DNA of 64,000 nt. It comes from Cladosporium sp. IMV 00045 (Eukaryota; Ascomycota; Dothideomycetes; Cladosporiales; Cladosporiaceae). Both the position numbers and the translations under genes were made by a program. Positions 10,365-23,200 of the stretch are shown here, piece by piece (the first letter of the stretch is position 1; the number at the start of each line of letters is the position of its first letter). The DNA lies in NCBI GenBank assembly GCA_001931905.2, contig MSJI02000909.1, forward strand, positions 1-64,000, read 5' to 3'. The notes below the pieces were generated by a model that was not told where the DNA came from, did not search any database, and saw nothing but the letters and a program-made list of their open reading frames with translations.

Positions 10365-13300
10365 ATGGCCACTGCAGCACCCCCCCGTGACCGGCGGCCT
10401 CGTCGCCTCCCGCCTCAGTCGACATACATTTCGCCAACCACAGGCGAGCGGATCAAGCGCGTCTTCACCCTCAGAAATGCGTCTCGTCGACAGAACGATT
10501 CGGCCTCTGGCGAGGCGCAGCCTCTGTTGCCGCGGAGTCAGGATCAACAGTCAGGTCAACCTAGCTGGACAGAAAAAACAAAGCAACAAATTCGCTCCCA
10601 CGCTAAAGATGCCTGGGAATTCTCGAAATCGTCAACGGGACAGGGCATTCTAAAATGCTCACTCGCATACGCTCTTGGTAGTCTGGCGACCTTTGTGCCC
10701 GCCATATCTTCTCTCATCGGCAAAGCAGATTCAAAACACATCGTCTGCAGTGTGACGGTCTGGTTTTCGCCTTCCCGCACCGTGGGAAGCATGTACGAGG
10801 GAGTAGTGCTTGCGTTGATTGGATTCTGCTATGCTGCCTTCATAGCATTCACCAGCATGGCCATATCCATGTTCTTCGGCCAGAGAGATCTACTCCAGGT
10901 CGGTCATATGATTGTGTTGTTCTTCTTTTGCGGAGGCGGCCTTGGGTTCATTGCATGGACGAAACAGTTCTTTGGCCATCCTCTTGTGAACGTTGCGTGC
11001 TCTTTGGCTTCTCTGGCATGTGTCTCAACGCTCGTCAAGGAAGGCACCGTGCAAGCTGGCGCCTTCTCAGAAGATCGGGTAAGGCAAATCCTGATCATGG
11101 TCATTATGGGAATCTTCGTTACGACCGTGGTCAACATGGTGGTACTGCCTGTAAAAGCTCGCAGGCGGCTGCATAAGGATTTGGTGAAGAGCACCGGGCT
11201 ACTCAGCGAACTTCTTGTCAATATCACTCGAGCTTTTCTTGTTGGTGAAGAGGACATTCTCAGTGAGGGTGAGTTTGCGTCGAAGCCTGGTTCACATGTT
11301 CATATCCCAGAGACTAATATTTCATTTTCATCAGGCAAGGCAATCGCCAAAGATCATCAAAGCACGCTAGGCTCTATGCAAAAGAATATGGTTGAAGCGC
11401 AACGGGAGCACTACCTCATGGGCTCGGAGCGGCAGTACCATATCGAAGCTAAGCTTGTAAGATGTCTTGGTCGACTCTCGCAAAATCTGGGTGGTCTCCG
11501 AAGCGCAGCATACACGCAATTCGCCATCTTGAGAAAGGCGGTGGATCATACGGCGGAAGTGCGAAGGGCACAATTTCCCTGGTCAAACGGAACCACATCT
11601 CCAGTGGAGATTATCAAGTCACGAACTGGATCGATCTCGCGGATGAACATGCTGGACGTCATCAATGAAGATTCAGAAGAGTCGGATGGGCGGACTCCTG
11701 CTTCCTGGGACGGAGCTAGCACTCCTGCCAGATCAAAATCTCATACGTCTCTCAAGCATACCGCTTGGAAAACTCAAAGCGGGAGCAGCACTCCGAACAA
11801 CGATCTCCTCGCGCCAGCTGACATGTTTGTGACGTTCATCGACCAGCTCGGGCCGCCCGCAAAATCACTTGTCTTTACTTTGCAAAAGATGCTCGACGAG
11901 TTGCAGTTCGGTCGAAACGGAACCGTCGCGGTCGACGATCGCTTCCAGGCAAACCTCAGATCAGCTATTGACCTGTACACCGAGTCCCGCAAAGAAGCAC
12001 TTGCCACTTTGTATCGCAGCAAATCTTTTAACGGCCAGCGACCAATGGAAGTGCTAGCCGACCTCGAAGAAGTCGCTGCTAGCTGCGGGCATTTTAGTTT
12101 CTCGCTATTAGATCTGGCTGAAGAGGCTATGACTTATTTGGATCTGCTTGAGGAACTACACGCAGAGATTGAAAGGTCGCCGAAACGGAGAACTTGGTAT
12201 TGGCTCATGTTCTGGCGCCGCAGCGACGACGATCCTGAAGAGCAGCCTCGAATTTTCGGTGAGGCACCCGTCCACGGTCTGTCAGATCATACTTCACTAA
12301 CTGATTCTCCCAGGTACATTCCAAGCTCAAGCGGAAGTTGACCCTGCTAGTAACATCCCAGAATCCATCAAGCGCGTAGACACTTTCGCCGACGGCCCAA
12401 ATCGATTCGCACAGAAAAGACCTTGGACGCTAGCAATCTACAAATCCATGAGCGTCTTCCGTCGAGATGACGTGCGCTTTGCGATGAAGGTAGGTGTCGG
12501 TGCGGCCTTGTACGCACTCCCCGCCTACCTTCCCGAAACCCGACCTTTCTTCACCCACTGGCGCGGCGAATGGGGTCTGATTTCATACATGGTGGTATGC
12601 TCAATGACCATCGGAGCCTCCAACACCACCGGAATCGAACGCATTAGCGGCACCGTCATTGGCGCCCTGGCAGCCGTCTTCGCGTGGCTTATATCGAACA
12701 ACGACGGCGAAGCCAACCCCTGGATTCTCGGTTTCCTGGGCTGGCTCATGTCTGTCTGGTGTTTCTATCTCATCAACGCCAAGGGCAAAGGACCCATGGG
12801 TCGTTTCATTCTCCTGACGTATAACCTCAGCGCCCTGTACGCCTACTCGCTGTCTGTCAGAGACGACGAAGACGACGATGACGAGGGCGGCGTCGATCCT
12901 GCAATCTGGGAAATCGTCGTCCACCGCGTGGTCGCGGTCATCGTGGGCTGCCTCTGGGCGATCGTGATCACACGTTTCATCTGGCCCATTTCAGCTCGGC
13001 GCAAGCTCAGAGACGGTTTGTGCATCTTATGGCTGCGCATGTGCCTCATCTGGAAGCGCGACCCGTTGGCCATCTACCTTCTTGGAGAACCGAAGAGCAG
13101 CTACATGGACATCCGAGAGGGAGCGGAACTGCAGAACTTCTTGACCTATCTCGACTCTCTGCGCAAGGCTGCTGCGTCTGAATTCGAGCTGTCGGGTCCT
13201 TTCCCAGACAAAATCACTGGGAGAATTGTGGAGCGTACGAGAGCTATGCTGGATGCCTTCCATTCCATGAATGTGGTGATGTCGAAAAACGCAGAGGCCA

Positions 13301-13742
13301 CGGCTGGAGAGGCTGCTCTGCTTTTGTAAGTGTGTGACCAAACTTCTAGGAAATCCTCGCTGACTAGTTGTCACCAGATACACGCGCGGGGAGCGATTCG
13401 CCTTGTCTGCACGCATCAGCCACTTGTTCTCCGTCTTGGCCAGCAGCTTGAAGCTCGAGTACCCGCTCAATGATGTTCTGCCTGACATTGAACAGAGGCG
13501 AGATGCACTGTTGGCCAAGATCTTCGAGTTCCGGCGAAGCAATGCCGAAGTCGCAGAGGCGGAGTACGAATTACTCTACGCCTATGGTATGGCACTCCTG
13601 TCTTTCTCTATCCGTCACGAGTTCTCTACTGACATTCCCAGTCCTCGTCACCGGCCAATTAGCCGACGACCTCAAAGCAGTCATCCAGGACATCGAGACA
13701 CTCTTCGGCACGCTGAACGAAGAAAACTTGAAGTTGCAATAG
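10365..13742 (+). CDS. bre4: BRE4-like integral membrane protein (FUSC / DUF2421 family)
   Basis: Related to the yeast brefeldin-A-sensitivity protein Bre4 and to aromatic-acid exporter-like (FUSC) proteins; the exact substrate is unknown. Exons are 10365-11268, 11335-12258, 12314-13325, 13378-13586 and 13642-13742, giving 1049 residues. There are two membrane blocks, at about residues 95-270 (LKCSLAYALGSLATF ... VNMVVLPVKARRRL) and about 660-850 (FAMKVGVGAALYALPAYLP ... IVITRFIWPISARRKL). Each block ends in a basic ARRKL/ARRRL-type stretch, the usual duplicated FUSC layout. A soluble helical region lies between them and an acidic DDEDDDDEGG loop lies inside the second. The intron at 11269-11334 (GTGAGT, ACTAAT branch, TCAG) is 66 nt without a stop. 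The gene is convergent with DPH5, with only 29 bp between stops. Confidence 0.9.
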
Positions 13743-13771
13743 AACCGTATCTCATATACCATCAAACACGC

Positions 13772-14707
13772 CTAGTTCTTTCCAGCGTAATCCCTCTTCC
13801 AGATCTCATCAAACTTGCCCTGGTCCACCGCGAACTCTCTGATATACTCCCACTCCATCTCGTGCATGTTCGTACCGCAGAGAACAAGACTGTGCAGCGG
13901 CGCGCCCATGTCCACATTGCTCAGCTCCTCAAGCGTTCCAGCGACAATCTTCTCCCCGTCACTGCCCAGCCTCGCAACAGAAACGGCCAGCTTGTCCTTG
14001 CCGCAAACGTCTTCCTTCCTGTTCTCCTCGGTCTCCACCATTTGCTCCGCGCACTGCGCTGCCGTCATGAACCTCGGCGGCTCATAGACAATCCTACCGC
14101 GCGCGAGTTTCTCCAAATTCGGCTCTTTCACCTTAATATCCAGCAAGACCAGCGTGTGCAGTCCGAGTTTGAGATTATCCTTGACGCGATCGTAGAAGCT
14201 GTCCGGCTTCCAGTTGTCGGTGAAGAAGACCATGCTGACCGTCTGGCCGAAAGCGTACAGACTCAAGCCCGTGGCGCCCACGGCCGTGAGAATGGAGGCG
14301 TTGGGGAGCGTGCGGGTCTTGATGGGCGGATCGTGCTGCCTGCAGCGCAGCGCGAGGTCGGTGTGCGTCGTGGCGCTGAAGGGGTCGCCGACCACCAGGA
14401 AGGCGACGTCTTTGCTGTCGGCGTCGGCGAGGATCTCGTCCGATTTGCTCTCGACCATTTCCCGGTCGGCGATGATTATCGGGCGGCCATAGTAGGCTTC
14501 CTACTGCATTGGTATCGTGTGTAAGCTATGCCGTTCAGGCTCGACTTGTTTGGTGTCTAGATGTTGCCTCACCAGTACGCTCTGATCGACGAGGAGGACG
14601 GCCGTGTAGGCTTCGAGGTAGACGCGCTCGGCTTTTTTGACAATCTCAAGACCCTTGACCGAGATGTCTTTCTCGTCGGCGAGGCCAAGTCCAATTATGT
14701 TCAGCAT
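13772..14707 (-). CDS. dph5: DPH5, diphthine methyl ester synthase
   Basis: A SAM-dependent methyltransferase that methylates the modified histidine of elongation factor 2 in diphthamide synthesis; cytosolic. Exons are 14707-14573 and 14500-13772, giving 287 residues, the normal family length. The start at [20 protein letters not shown] matches the family N-terminus; the frame stays open upstream but looks unconserved. Family motifs are [36 protein letters not shown] (SAM-binding) and [16 protein letters not shown]. The 72-nt intron ends at ...CAGTAG with two adjacent AGs; only the second (TAG) keeps the frame, giving SVL-EAYYGRP. It is divergent from SPT3. Confidence 0.95.
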
Positions 14708-15001
14708 CTTGTCGAAAGTGTTTTGCGACTTTTCTTGTCGTGCAAACAACAAATGTGACTCGGGCTCTGCTTGCAATTCACAGAAAAGTTCCCCCCACTT
14801 CATCCCATCCCACATTGTTGCGCTTGGGCTGCCATTTTAGCTCGGCCGCTCCCGCGGCCCGCTGCGCTCTCCGCATGCTTAGTTCGATGCCTTTACGACA
14901 CGCGCATGCCATCAGATGGTGAATAAGGGCATCGAAGACCCTCGACCTCGCTTTTCTGGTATCGATATTCTCAGATTTTTTGCTAGACTCTATAATTCAA
15001 A
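14708..15001. promoter_or_regulatory. Divergent promoter region DPH5 / SPT3
   Basis: 294 bp between two start codons that point away from each other, so both promoters must lie here or overlap the genes. No specific box was identified with confidence. Confidence 0.55.
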
Positions 15002-16663
15002 ATGGCGGAGAACAAAGGGAAATACCGGACGGAGATCCAGCAGGTGAGTCTTATCGCTTTGCTTCCCTAATAGCGACCATCTGGATTGCCGGACCCACCA
15101 GTTTCTGGACCGGATTGGACATGAGCCTGGCTCCTCGATCTTGGACGATACCCGAAGACTGAAACTATGCAATTGCCGTCGGTTTCCTGAGCTTTTCGTG
15201 GATCTTATCTCATGTTGTGAATTTGGCCCGCTCCCAGGCCTCGAAGCTGGCTATGCGACACAAGACTTAAAATTCTTGAGGATTGGGAAAAGTCCACATG
15301 ATGTCTGGATTACACATGCGTACATTGCGGGAACGAGATTACATGCGATCGATTTCACTTGTTGTGGGAATCGATGCGATCTGTCAGTCCCAGACACGAG
15401 TGGCGATTACAAGGAAAAGTCGCCTTCAACAAATTCACATGCACGAAAAAGTCTGGATAACGTGCAAGCAAAGACATCGCATTCACTTGTCGGGCATGTA
15501 TAGAAGAAGCCTCGCGAGAATTGAAAGTTGCGCTGCTATGCAACATTCTCTCCCAGATCAAAGTCCACCGGATCACGACAGCAAACTCACCATGGCTCAC
15601 ATCGAGGAACTTCCCGCAATGCCCATCAGGAAGCCGTCATGTATGGAAGTAGAGTTTCATAGGCTGATCAACCACGTCCACCAGATGATGTTCGTCTCAG
15701 GCGAAACTGCCGATGTCACGCCGGAGACGACTAGCATGATTGAAAGCATCGTACAACAACAAGTCATGGAAATGGTATGTCTATCCAAAAGCCTCTTCAT
15801 CTTCACTCCGTACTAAAAACACCCAACAGCTCACTCGCGCCACCGTCCTAGCAGCCCGCCGCGGCGTGCGCACCATCAGCACCGACGACCTGATCTTCCT
15901 GATCCGCCACGACCGCGCCAAAGTGAGCCGGCTCCGCACCTTCCTGTCATGGAAAGACGTGCGCAAAAGCGCCAAAGACAGCGACGACAAAGGCGGCGCC
16001 GACGCGGCCGCCGACGACTTCGACCTGACCGCCAACGACCCCACGCTCGGCACGGGCCCCAGCGTCGGCACACGCAACAGCAAGAACAAAAAAGCCAAAG
16101 TCGGCCTGCCCTGGGACGTCTCAAGCTTCTACAGCGAACAAGTCCCCGAGCGCGAAGACGAAGAGGACGAGGAAGAAGACGAAATGACCGCCGCCACGCT
16201 CGCGCGCCTCAAACAAGCCGACGAACGCACCAAAGGCATGAACGCCGAGGAATACCTGCACTTCTCCGAGTGCCGACAGGCCTCCTTCACGTTCCGCAAA
16301 GGCAAGCGCTTCCGCGAGTGGGCGGGCTTCGGCGTCGTGACGGACAGCAAACCCAACGACGACATTGTGGACATCCTGGGCTTTTTGACCTACGAGATCG
16401 TCACGCTGCTCACCGAGGAGGCGCTGAAAGTCAAAGCGGTCGAAGACGCGCACAAGCGCGACAGCGGCGGGGACGAGGAGAAGCGGGGCAAGAAGCGCAG
16501 GCGCGAGCCGGGCCTCTTCGATCCGCCTGAGGAAGCCAGGACGCCCGTGAGCACGAGGCATATTCAGGAGGCGTTCCGGAGGCTGCAGCAGCCGGATATC
16601 AAGAGCAGGTATCTGTCTCATGTGCCCAAGGGAAATTTCCAGAGGACCTTGAAGCTCATCTAG
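15002..16663 (+). CDS. spt3: SPT3, SAGA complex histone-fold subunit
   Basis: Spt3 is the SAGA subunit that helps deliver TBP to promoters. Exons are 15002-15043, 15685-15774 and 15830-16663, giving 321 residues (the yeast protein has 337). Exon 1 encodes [14 protein letters not shown] and exon 2 starts [10 protein letters not shown]; the join reproduces the family string [14 protein letters not shown]. The N-terminal histone fold includes [31 protein letters not shown]. An acidic linker (DEEDEEEDE) and the C-terminal conserved part ([36 protein letters not shown]) follow. The first intron is 641 nt, about ten times the size of its neighbours, and its 3' 400 nt are open in frame with exon 2. 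Shortening the intron would break the conserved QQ-MM junction. Confidence 0.92.
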
Positions 16664-17254
16664 ATTTGTGTTGGCTTTGGGTTTCTGTTTTCTTGGGTTT
16701 TCTGCATTATGGGGCCTGGTTTCCTTTAGCGTGGGCGTTGGGAAGGCTTGTTCTGGTTTATCGGAGAGAAATAATCATTCTTATCACATCACATCACTTC
16801 CTTCACTACACTACACTTGAGCCGACGGGAAAGGATGTCGCGATGATCCATTTTATTGGGATAATTATTGAAGAAGAAGAACGAAAAACCTCACATCCAT
16901 TCCCGTTGTCATGTACGACCCGATGATTAACGAGAGTCTTAAACTGCATAATTCCTCCCAATTCACCCCTGGATTATAACGAAAGCGACAATACTGCTTC
17001 GAAGAAAAAAAGCAGGAAACACCAATCTAATGCCCTTCGCCTGCGCTCGAAACGAGAAATCCATGTGCAGAACAATTGAGTAGAAAGTTGAAGGGAAAGA
17101 AGTAGTAGAAAAAAGGGAAAAAGGAAAAAAAGAAACATGAAAAATTGAACAATGCTCCACCCCTTCCCAAGACCCAAAGCAAAACACCAGTGTAACTCCT
17201 GTATCGTGGTCTCATGACGTTGCTCCTCCTACTTCCTCACGAAGCCTCGCATCA
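16664..17254. other. Intergenic, between convergent 3' ends
   Basis: About 590 bp between SPT3 (+) and the giant coiled-coil gene (-). It is rich in A-runs at 17090-17140 and is likely 3' untranslated sequence of both. No ORF with family features. Confidence 0.55.
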
Positions 17255-20200
17255 TCACTGGAAGTACTCACCGCCCTTCTGGCTCTCAATCTCGGTCGTA
17301 GGCAAGTCCGTGCCGAGCCCACTATCGCTCGGCGGAGCGTACTCGCCTCCCTTCACGAGTTGGTTCATGGGAGGTGGAGGCTCGAGCGGCGAGGCGTCGT
17401 TTTCAGCTCCCGCTCCAGCGTCAGCTTCTGGCTCGTGAGTAACCTCTGTCTCGTCAGCGTGGGAAGATGCTGCGTCGTTGGGCTCCGCGGGATCTTCGTC
17501 CAGAGTCGACGGGACGCCGATAGTGCCGTGCACAGTGCTCTCGAGGCTGTCACGGCTGTCGCGGCGCGAGACTTCGGAGCCGGTGATGTAGCTGCCGGTG
17601 CCGTACGTGTACTCCGAGGGGTCGAAACTGAAACGGCTAGCGTTGTCGGTGGCGGGCGTGGCGCCTTCGGTGTAGGCGCTGCGGTTGTCGTCGTAGTTGC
17701 TTCGCTGGTCGTCGTAGTTGCTGCGGTCGTCGGTCATGGCGCTGTTGGTTTGGCTGAGGTGGGAGTTGCGGCGCTCGGTGCCGGCGTCGGAAGAGAACTC
17801 TTCGTGGTCTGGCTCGTGGATGGTGGCGACGTCTGGGTGGGAGTCGAGCTCGCCTTCGGATTCTTCGGAGAGCGTCTCGTTCTCTTTGTTGAAGGTTCCC
17901 ATGCTGTGGACTCGCTTGCCGCTCTTCCAAGTGGGCTTGCCGGTCAAGTTGGACTTGACCGAGTGGCTTCGGCTCACGCTATTGTTGTTGGAAGATAGCA
18001 GGCTCGGAGTCTTACTCTTGAAACCCATTCCTCCAGTCGGAACATTGTTGTTGATCTGGCTCAGACTCATAATACGACGCTCAGCAGCAGTGTTCATTGG
18101 AGAGCTCCTTGCCATCGGAGGGCGGATCTTGGCCAGAGCCTGGTTTGCCTTGACAGAGGAAGGTGCTGCAGAGACACCAGACATGGCAGAGCCACTGCTA
18201 GGGACTCGGAGGTCACGGCCTTGAGGCTTCTTCTTGGGCGAGGGCGGCTTCGCTGCCTTCGCTGATTTGGCAAGAAGCATCATGCGCTGCTGGTTCATGA
18301 CACCTTCCAACATCCTCTTCTCGATCTGCTCAGCCTTGGAGTCCATGGCGTGCAACTCGTCACGACGGATGTGGAGAGCTGTCTCCAAACTGGCAACGTC
18401 GGCCTGCATCCTTGACTTCTGCTCGGCAAGAGCCTCACGCTCAGCTCGAAGGCCTTCGACGAGCGTCTGCAGCGAGTCCTTCTCGCCGTTCAGGCCCGTG
18501 ATCTCAGACTCAATCTGATCTTTTTGAACCATGCGCCTCTCCAAGAGCATGGCGATCTCCTCAGCTTCCTTCTCCTTGCTCTCGTGTTCATCGGTGATTT
18601 GCTTGCTCTGGAGAGCCACAAAAGCAGAAACTTCGGCGGCAGTGGCCATGACCTTCTCATGGATTTGGTCAAGGCGCTCAATTTGCATCGACGGGTCGGC
18701 AGCCTTCTGAGCGTGGCCCATGAGCTCATCAAGCTTAGTGTGAACACCAGTATCGTCGTACTTCTCAGTTTTACCCATGAGCTCGTCAAGCTTGGTATGA
18801 ACGCCGCTGTCATCGTACTTCTCCGGAGGCTCAGGAAGTTCAAGCGGAGGAGGCAGCAAAGCAGGAAGATCCCTCTTCAGCTCCGCAGCTCTCTCGGCCT
18901 CGCTTGCCCTTGACTCTTCGAAGCTGGCCTTGATCTGCTCTTGGAAGTCTTTCATGGCCTGAGCGTGCTCGGTAGCACTCTCGGAAGCCTTCTGGCTGTG
19001 CTCGAAGTGCTCACCGATCAAAGCCTGGACTTCCTTCAAAGACATCATGAAGCGAGGGTTGTGCTCGGTGAGATCGCTCTGCACAGCTTCCACCGCGGCG
19101 ACGACCTTGTTGAGCTCTTCTCTGGTGACGCCATGTTCGTGAAGCATACCTTGATGAGTCTCGTCGAGCTTGTTGTACGTGTCGTCCACGCGGTTGAAGA
19201 CGGTCTTGGAATCCTCAGCCGCCTTGTCAACAGCATCGGGGTAAGTGCTTGTGAAAGTGGTCAAGGCGGTTCCAAGCGTATCGATGGATAACTTCAGATC
19301 GTCCGTCATAACCTTGGTGTTATTGAACAGCTCGTCCTGAGCCGCCACCTTCTCTTCAACAGCCTTGGCCTTTTCGTCCGCCGCAGTCTGCGCGTCGTCG
19401 AATTTGCTCATCATGCCATCGAAGAGACTGTCGAGCTTCGCGGTGAGCTCTGCGACAGTAGCTTCTTTGTGTTCGCCCTGCTTCTCCAGAGAGGAAGCGG
19501 CGTTTTGCTCGTTGTCTGTCTTCATGGCCTCGAGCGCACCGTGTGCCTTTTCGAATTCTGCCTTGACGGTCTCGAGGATCTCCTTGACTTCGGCGCTGGT
19601 CTCCTCGTTGTTGCTCTTCTCTTCGAGAGACTTGAGGGTTTCGCCAAGGGTGGTAACTCCAGTCTCGCCCTCAGCCAACTTGGCAACAATCTCCTCCTTG
19701 ATCTCGTTGAGACTAGTCTTGACGGCCTCAATGTGCTGCACAGTGTCCTGGAATTCAGTCTTGCGGTCATCGAAAGCCTTGGCAGTGATTGCAATGTCAC
19801 TCTCGTAGCTATCCTTCATCTTGTCGTGGCTTTCGCGGAATTCGTTAATCAGGCCTTGCAGCTGCTCGACATCAGCCTTAGAAGGCAACTCAGCTGGGTC
19901 CGGAAGATCCATGGTGGCGACCTTCTCCTTGATCTCAGTGCAAATGACACCAAGGACATCCAAGTCGGGCTTCGTGATGCGAAGAGCTTGTTCCTCCTCG
20001 GATGGCTCGGCACCGACCTTCTCCTTGAGCTCTTCGAGCATTGTCTTGACGTCTTGAGCGAGGACTTCCACCACCGCGACATCGGCTTTGCCTGCAGTCG
20101 TGCTTTCCAGCTTCTCGGAGAGCTGGTCGATCGCCTCCTTGGTGATGGCGACTACGCCCTCCACATTCTCCAGCTGCTCTTTGGTAGCGCCGCTTGCGTT

Positions 20201-23200
20201 CTCAGATAAGGCGATGATCTCGACCTGGTCTTTCATGTTCTGAAGGAGAGTCTCAATGGCATCTGTATCTCCCTTCATTGCGAGACCCTCTGGCATAGTA
20301 GGCTCAGGCTGCTCTTTCGCAGCAAGACCAGCGACAGATTCCTGCATGTCCCTGAGAGCAAGTTCGATGCCTTCGAGGTCAACCTTAGTCGCAGTACCTT
20401 CAGCCGGCTCAGCAGACTTGGCTGCTGCGGCGCTGTCCTGCACGGTGGCGTCCATGGCTTCGATCTTGATTTGAAGCTGAGACAGCAGGACCTCCAGGCG
20501 TTCGATGTCAGCACTGGTGCTTCCTGCGGCCGCGGCACCAAGACCCGCGCCCCCAGCAGAAGCTGCTGCTGCTGCAGCCATATCTTCAGCAGAGAGCCCG
20601 CGAGACTGCTCGCCGTTAGGATCATCGGCAAGAACCATCTCGGTCCCCTCACTCGGGCGAGGCTCGCCTGTGCCCTTCTTCTCTTTCAGCAGATCCATGT
20701 CTACGCGCAGGCTGGCAAGACCGTCCTTGAGCGTATCGAGAATCTCGTAGTTGACAGTCATATCTGCTGGCTTGTCGAGAGTCTTGACAACGTCTGCGCG
20801 CAGAGTCTCAATGCCTTCGTTGATGGCATCGAGCATCTGGTTTGTCTGGCTCTCTGAACGCTCGGGAGAATCCATCTTCTTGTCCAGGTGGCTGCGCAGG
20901 TCGTCGAGGCCGAGGCGAACAGTGTCGAGAACCTCTTCGTTGGAGCCATTGGGAACAATGGAGGAGTTAATAGAGTTGCGCAACTGCTCAAACTCGCCGT
21001 GCATTGCTTCGAGCAACTCAGTTGGCACACCGCCGTTGTCGGCATTCTTCGCAGCAGTCTCCTTCATCTCCTCGAGGCCCTCACGCAGGGCTGTAAGCAT
21101 CTCAGAGTTGTCGGAAGCTCCTCCAGCGACGACCATGGAGTTACCCATGGACTCTTTAATCTTCTCCAGCTCTTCCTTGATCATGCCGACAGTCGCAGTA
21201 GATGCATCGTTCTGGTCGCCCACAAGCTGCTCACGGAGCTCATCAACCGTACGCTTGATGTCTTCAGCGATCGCTGCGTTGTCGGCAGAGCCAGCGCCCT
21301 TGCCAAGAGTCTGCTTAAGTTGAGCGATGTCGTCGCGGAGCATTTGAAGAACCTCCTCCTGCTCTGAGACCGATCGTGTGCCAACATCGCTGCCTTCCAG
21401 TTTGGCGTGCAAAGCTCCCATGGAGTCTTGAATTGTCTCGAGAAGTTCACCCTTGTCAGTGGCGTGTGCGTTAAGAATGGATCCCTTGAGCTGCTCGAAC
21501 TCCTCTTTCATCGCTGCGAAGATCTCTTCACGGCTGTCCCCGTCGAGCTCGCCTCCGAGACCACGGGACTGCCCATCCTGCGGCTTGAGAGACTCGATGC
21601 CTTCGTTGATGGCGAGAATAATGGCGGCGGTGTTTGCACTGTGGTCGGCTTTTGGTTCTTCATCACGGCTGTTGACGATCGTCTCATGCAGATGCTCGAA
21701 CTCCAATTTGATGTAGTCCAGCATGCCAGCTTTGTCAGCATCGCTGCTGCCGGTGTTGGCAACGAAGCCCTGAACATCAGTGCGGAGCTGGTCCAAGCCA
21801 CCCTTGACTGTGTCGACGATCTCATCTTTGCCAGTGACATCTTGGGCGCGATCGACGTAGCTTTCGATCTCGGCACGAAGAGACTCCAGACCGTCCTTGA
21901 CGGCGTCGAGGACCTGCTCGGTATCTCTTCCGTTGGCTGCTGAGTACTGCTGAAACTCAACACGCATGCCGTCGACCAATTCGTGAAGCTGCTGCAAGAC
22001 CTGCTCGCCGAAGCTGTTGAAAGGAATGGTTGTTCCATCGATGCTTTGTTTGACAGCGTCGTAAAGGTCGTCGCGACTGATCTCAAGTTCTCTGCTTGGG
22101 GCATGGTCAGCGAAGCCCTGGCGAACCGCCTCAAGAATGCCTGCTTGGGTTGCTTCGGTGTCCAGATTTGGCGCGTTTGGCGTTGTGCGGAACTCCTCCA
22201 GAGCGTTGCGAACTTCGGCCACAATCTCATCCCTCACACTCTGCAAGTGATCAGGCGAAGCCGGTTTGACATCCATCAAAGCCTGTTGCATGCATTCAAA
22301 GACTTCCGCCTTGTCAATGCCCGGCGCAGCGGGCTCAGGGCGATTGTTTTGGTAGTCTTCGAGGCCTTCTTTGAGCACGGCGAGAATTTCATCGCGCTCC
22401 AAGCCGAATTGCTGCAGCTCAATGTTGGGCTCGAAGTCTTTGAGGCCATCCTTGACAGCCTCGAGAACGTCTTCGCGCTCAAGTCCGGTGTTGACCGGTC
22501 CGACTTCACGGGATGTGGGCTCTTGCTGCTCCGAAAGCGCGTGCTTCACCAATGCAAAGATCTCCTCACTAGTGGGACCAGATCTCGTGGTGGCAAGCTG
22601 CCTGAAAGAATCATCATCTTGCTCAGCACGCTCTTGAAGCATAGCGTGGATTTGCGACTTCAACTCATTCAAGCCCTCCTCAAGGACACGGTGGATCTCC
22701 TGTGCACTTTGACTGCCTTGGCTGTCCTCGATAGATCGATCAAGAGTGCTGGTGAGCTGTGCTTCGGTGACCTGGTCTAGCTTGCGACCAAGCTCACGTC
22801 CCATACCGAGAACCTCTCCGCGAAGCTCACGAACGAGTCCCTTGGTTTCAGATGTGGTTCCACCAGAGTGTGTAATCGAGTCCTTGATGCGCTGAAGGAG
22901 CTTCATGATCTCCTCGTCCTGGGCAGGTTTTGCTCCTTCCGCATTGGCTGCCTCTCTGATCTTTGCGAGAGCGCTTGGTGAGTCGAAATTGAGCTCCAGC
23001 TTAGGGGGCCCACCGTCCGCACTGGTGGTCATGGGGACCAATGCCTGTGACTCCGACTTCTCCTTGATGAAATCAGCCAACTCTTCGACCTTCCTGGCGG
23101 CCTCAATGTTGTCCTTGGAGCTCTTCTCGAACAGCTCGTTCAGTGTTCCGAGTAGGCGCTCCTGTCCTTCTTTGGTGACCATCTCACGAATGATCTTCTC

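Noticed and set aside
13403..14524. 373-codon plus-strand ORF overlapping BRE4 exon 4 and the whole antisense of DPH5
   Set aside because: Its first part is genuine BRE4 exon 4; the rest is antisense of strongly conserved DPH5 and shows no family features of its own.
15283..15684. Separate gene inside the long SPT3 intron
   Set aside because: The open frame continues directly into SPT3 exon 2 and has no stop, signal or domain of its own; kept only as a possible alternative SPT3 start.
16121..16621. 166-codon minus-strand ORF opposite SPT3 exon 3
   Set aside because: SPT3 on the plus strand is conserved through this exon; the other frame is a codon-bias shadow.
19469..20209. Long plus-strand ORFs opposite the giant coiled-coil gene
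   Set aside because: Leu/Val-rich mirror of the coiled-coil codons; the minus strand is open for almost 7 kb and is the real gene.
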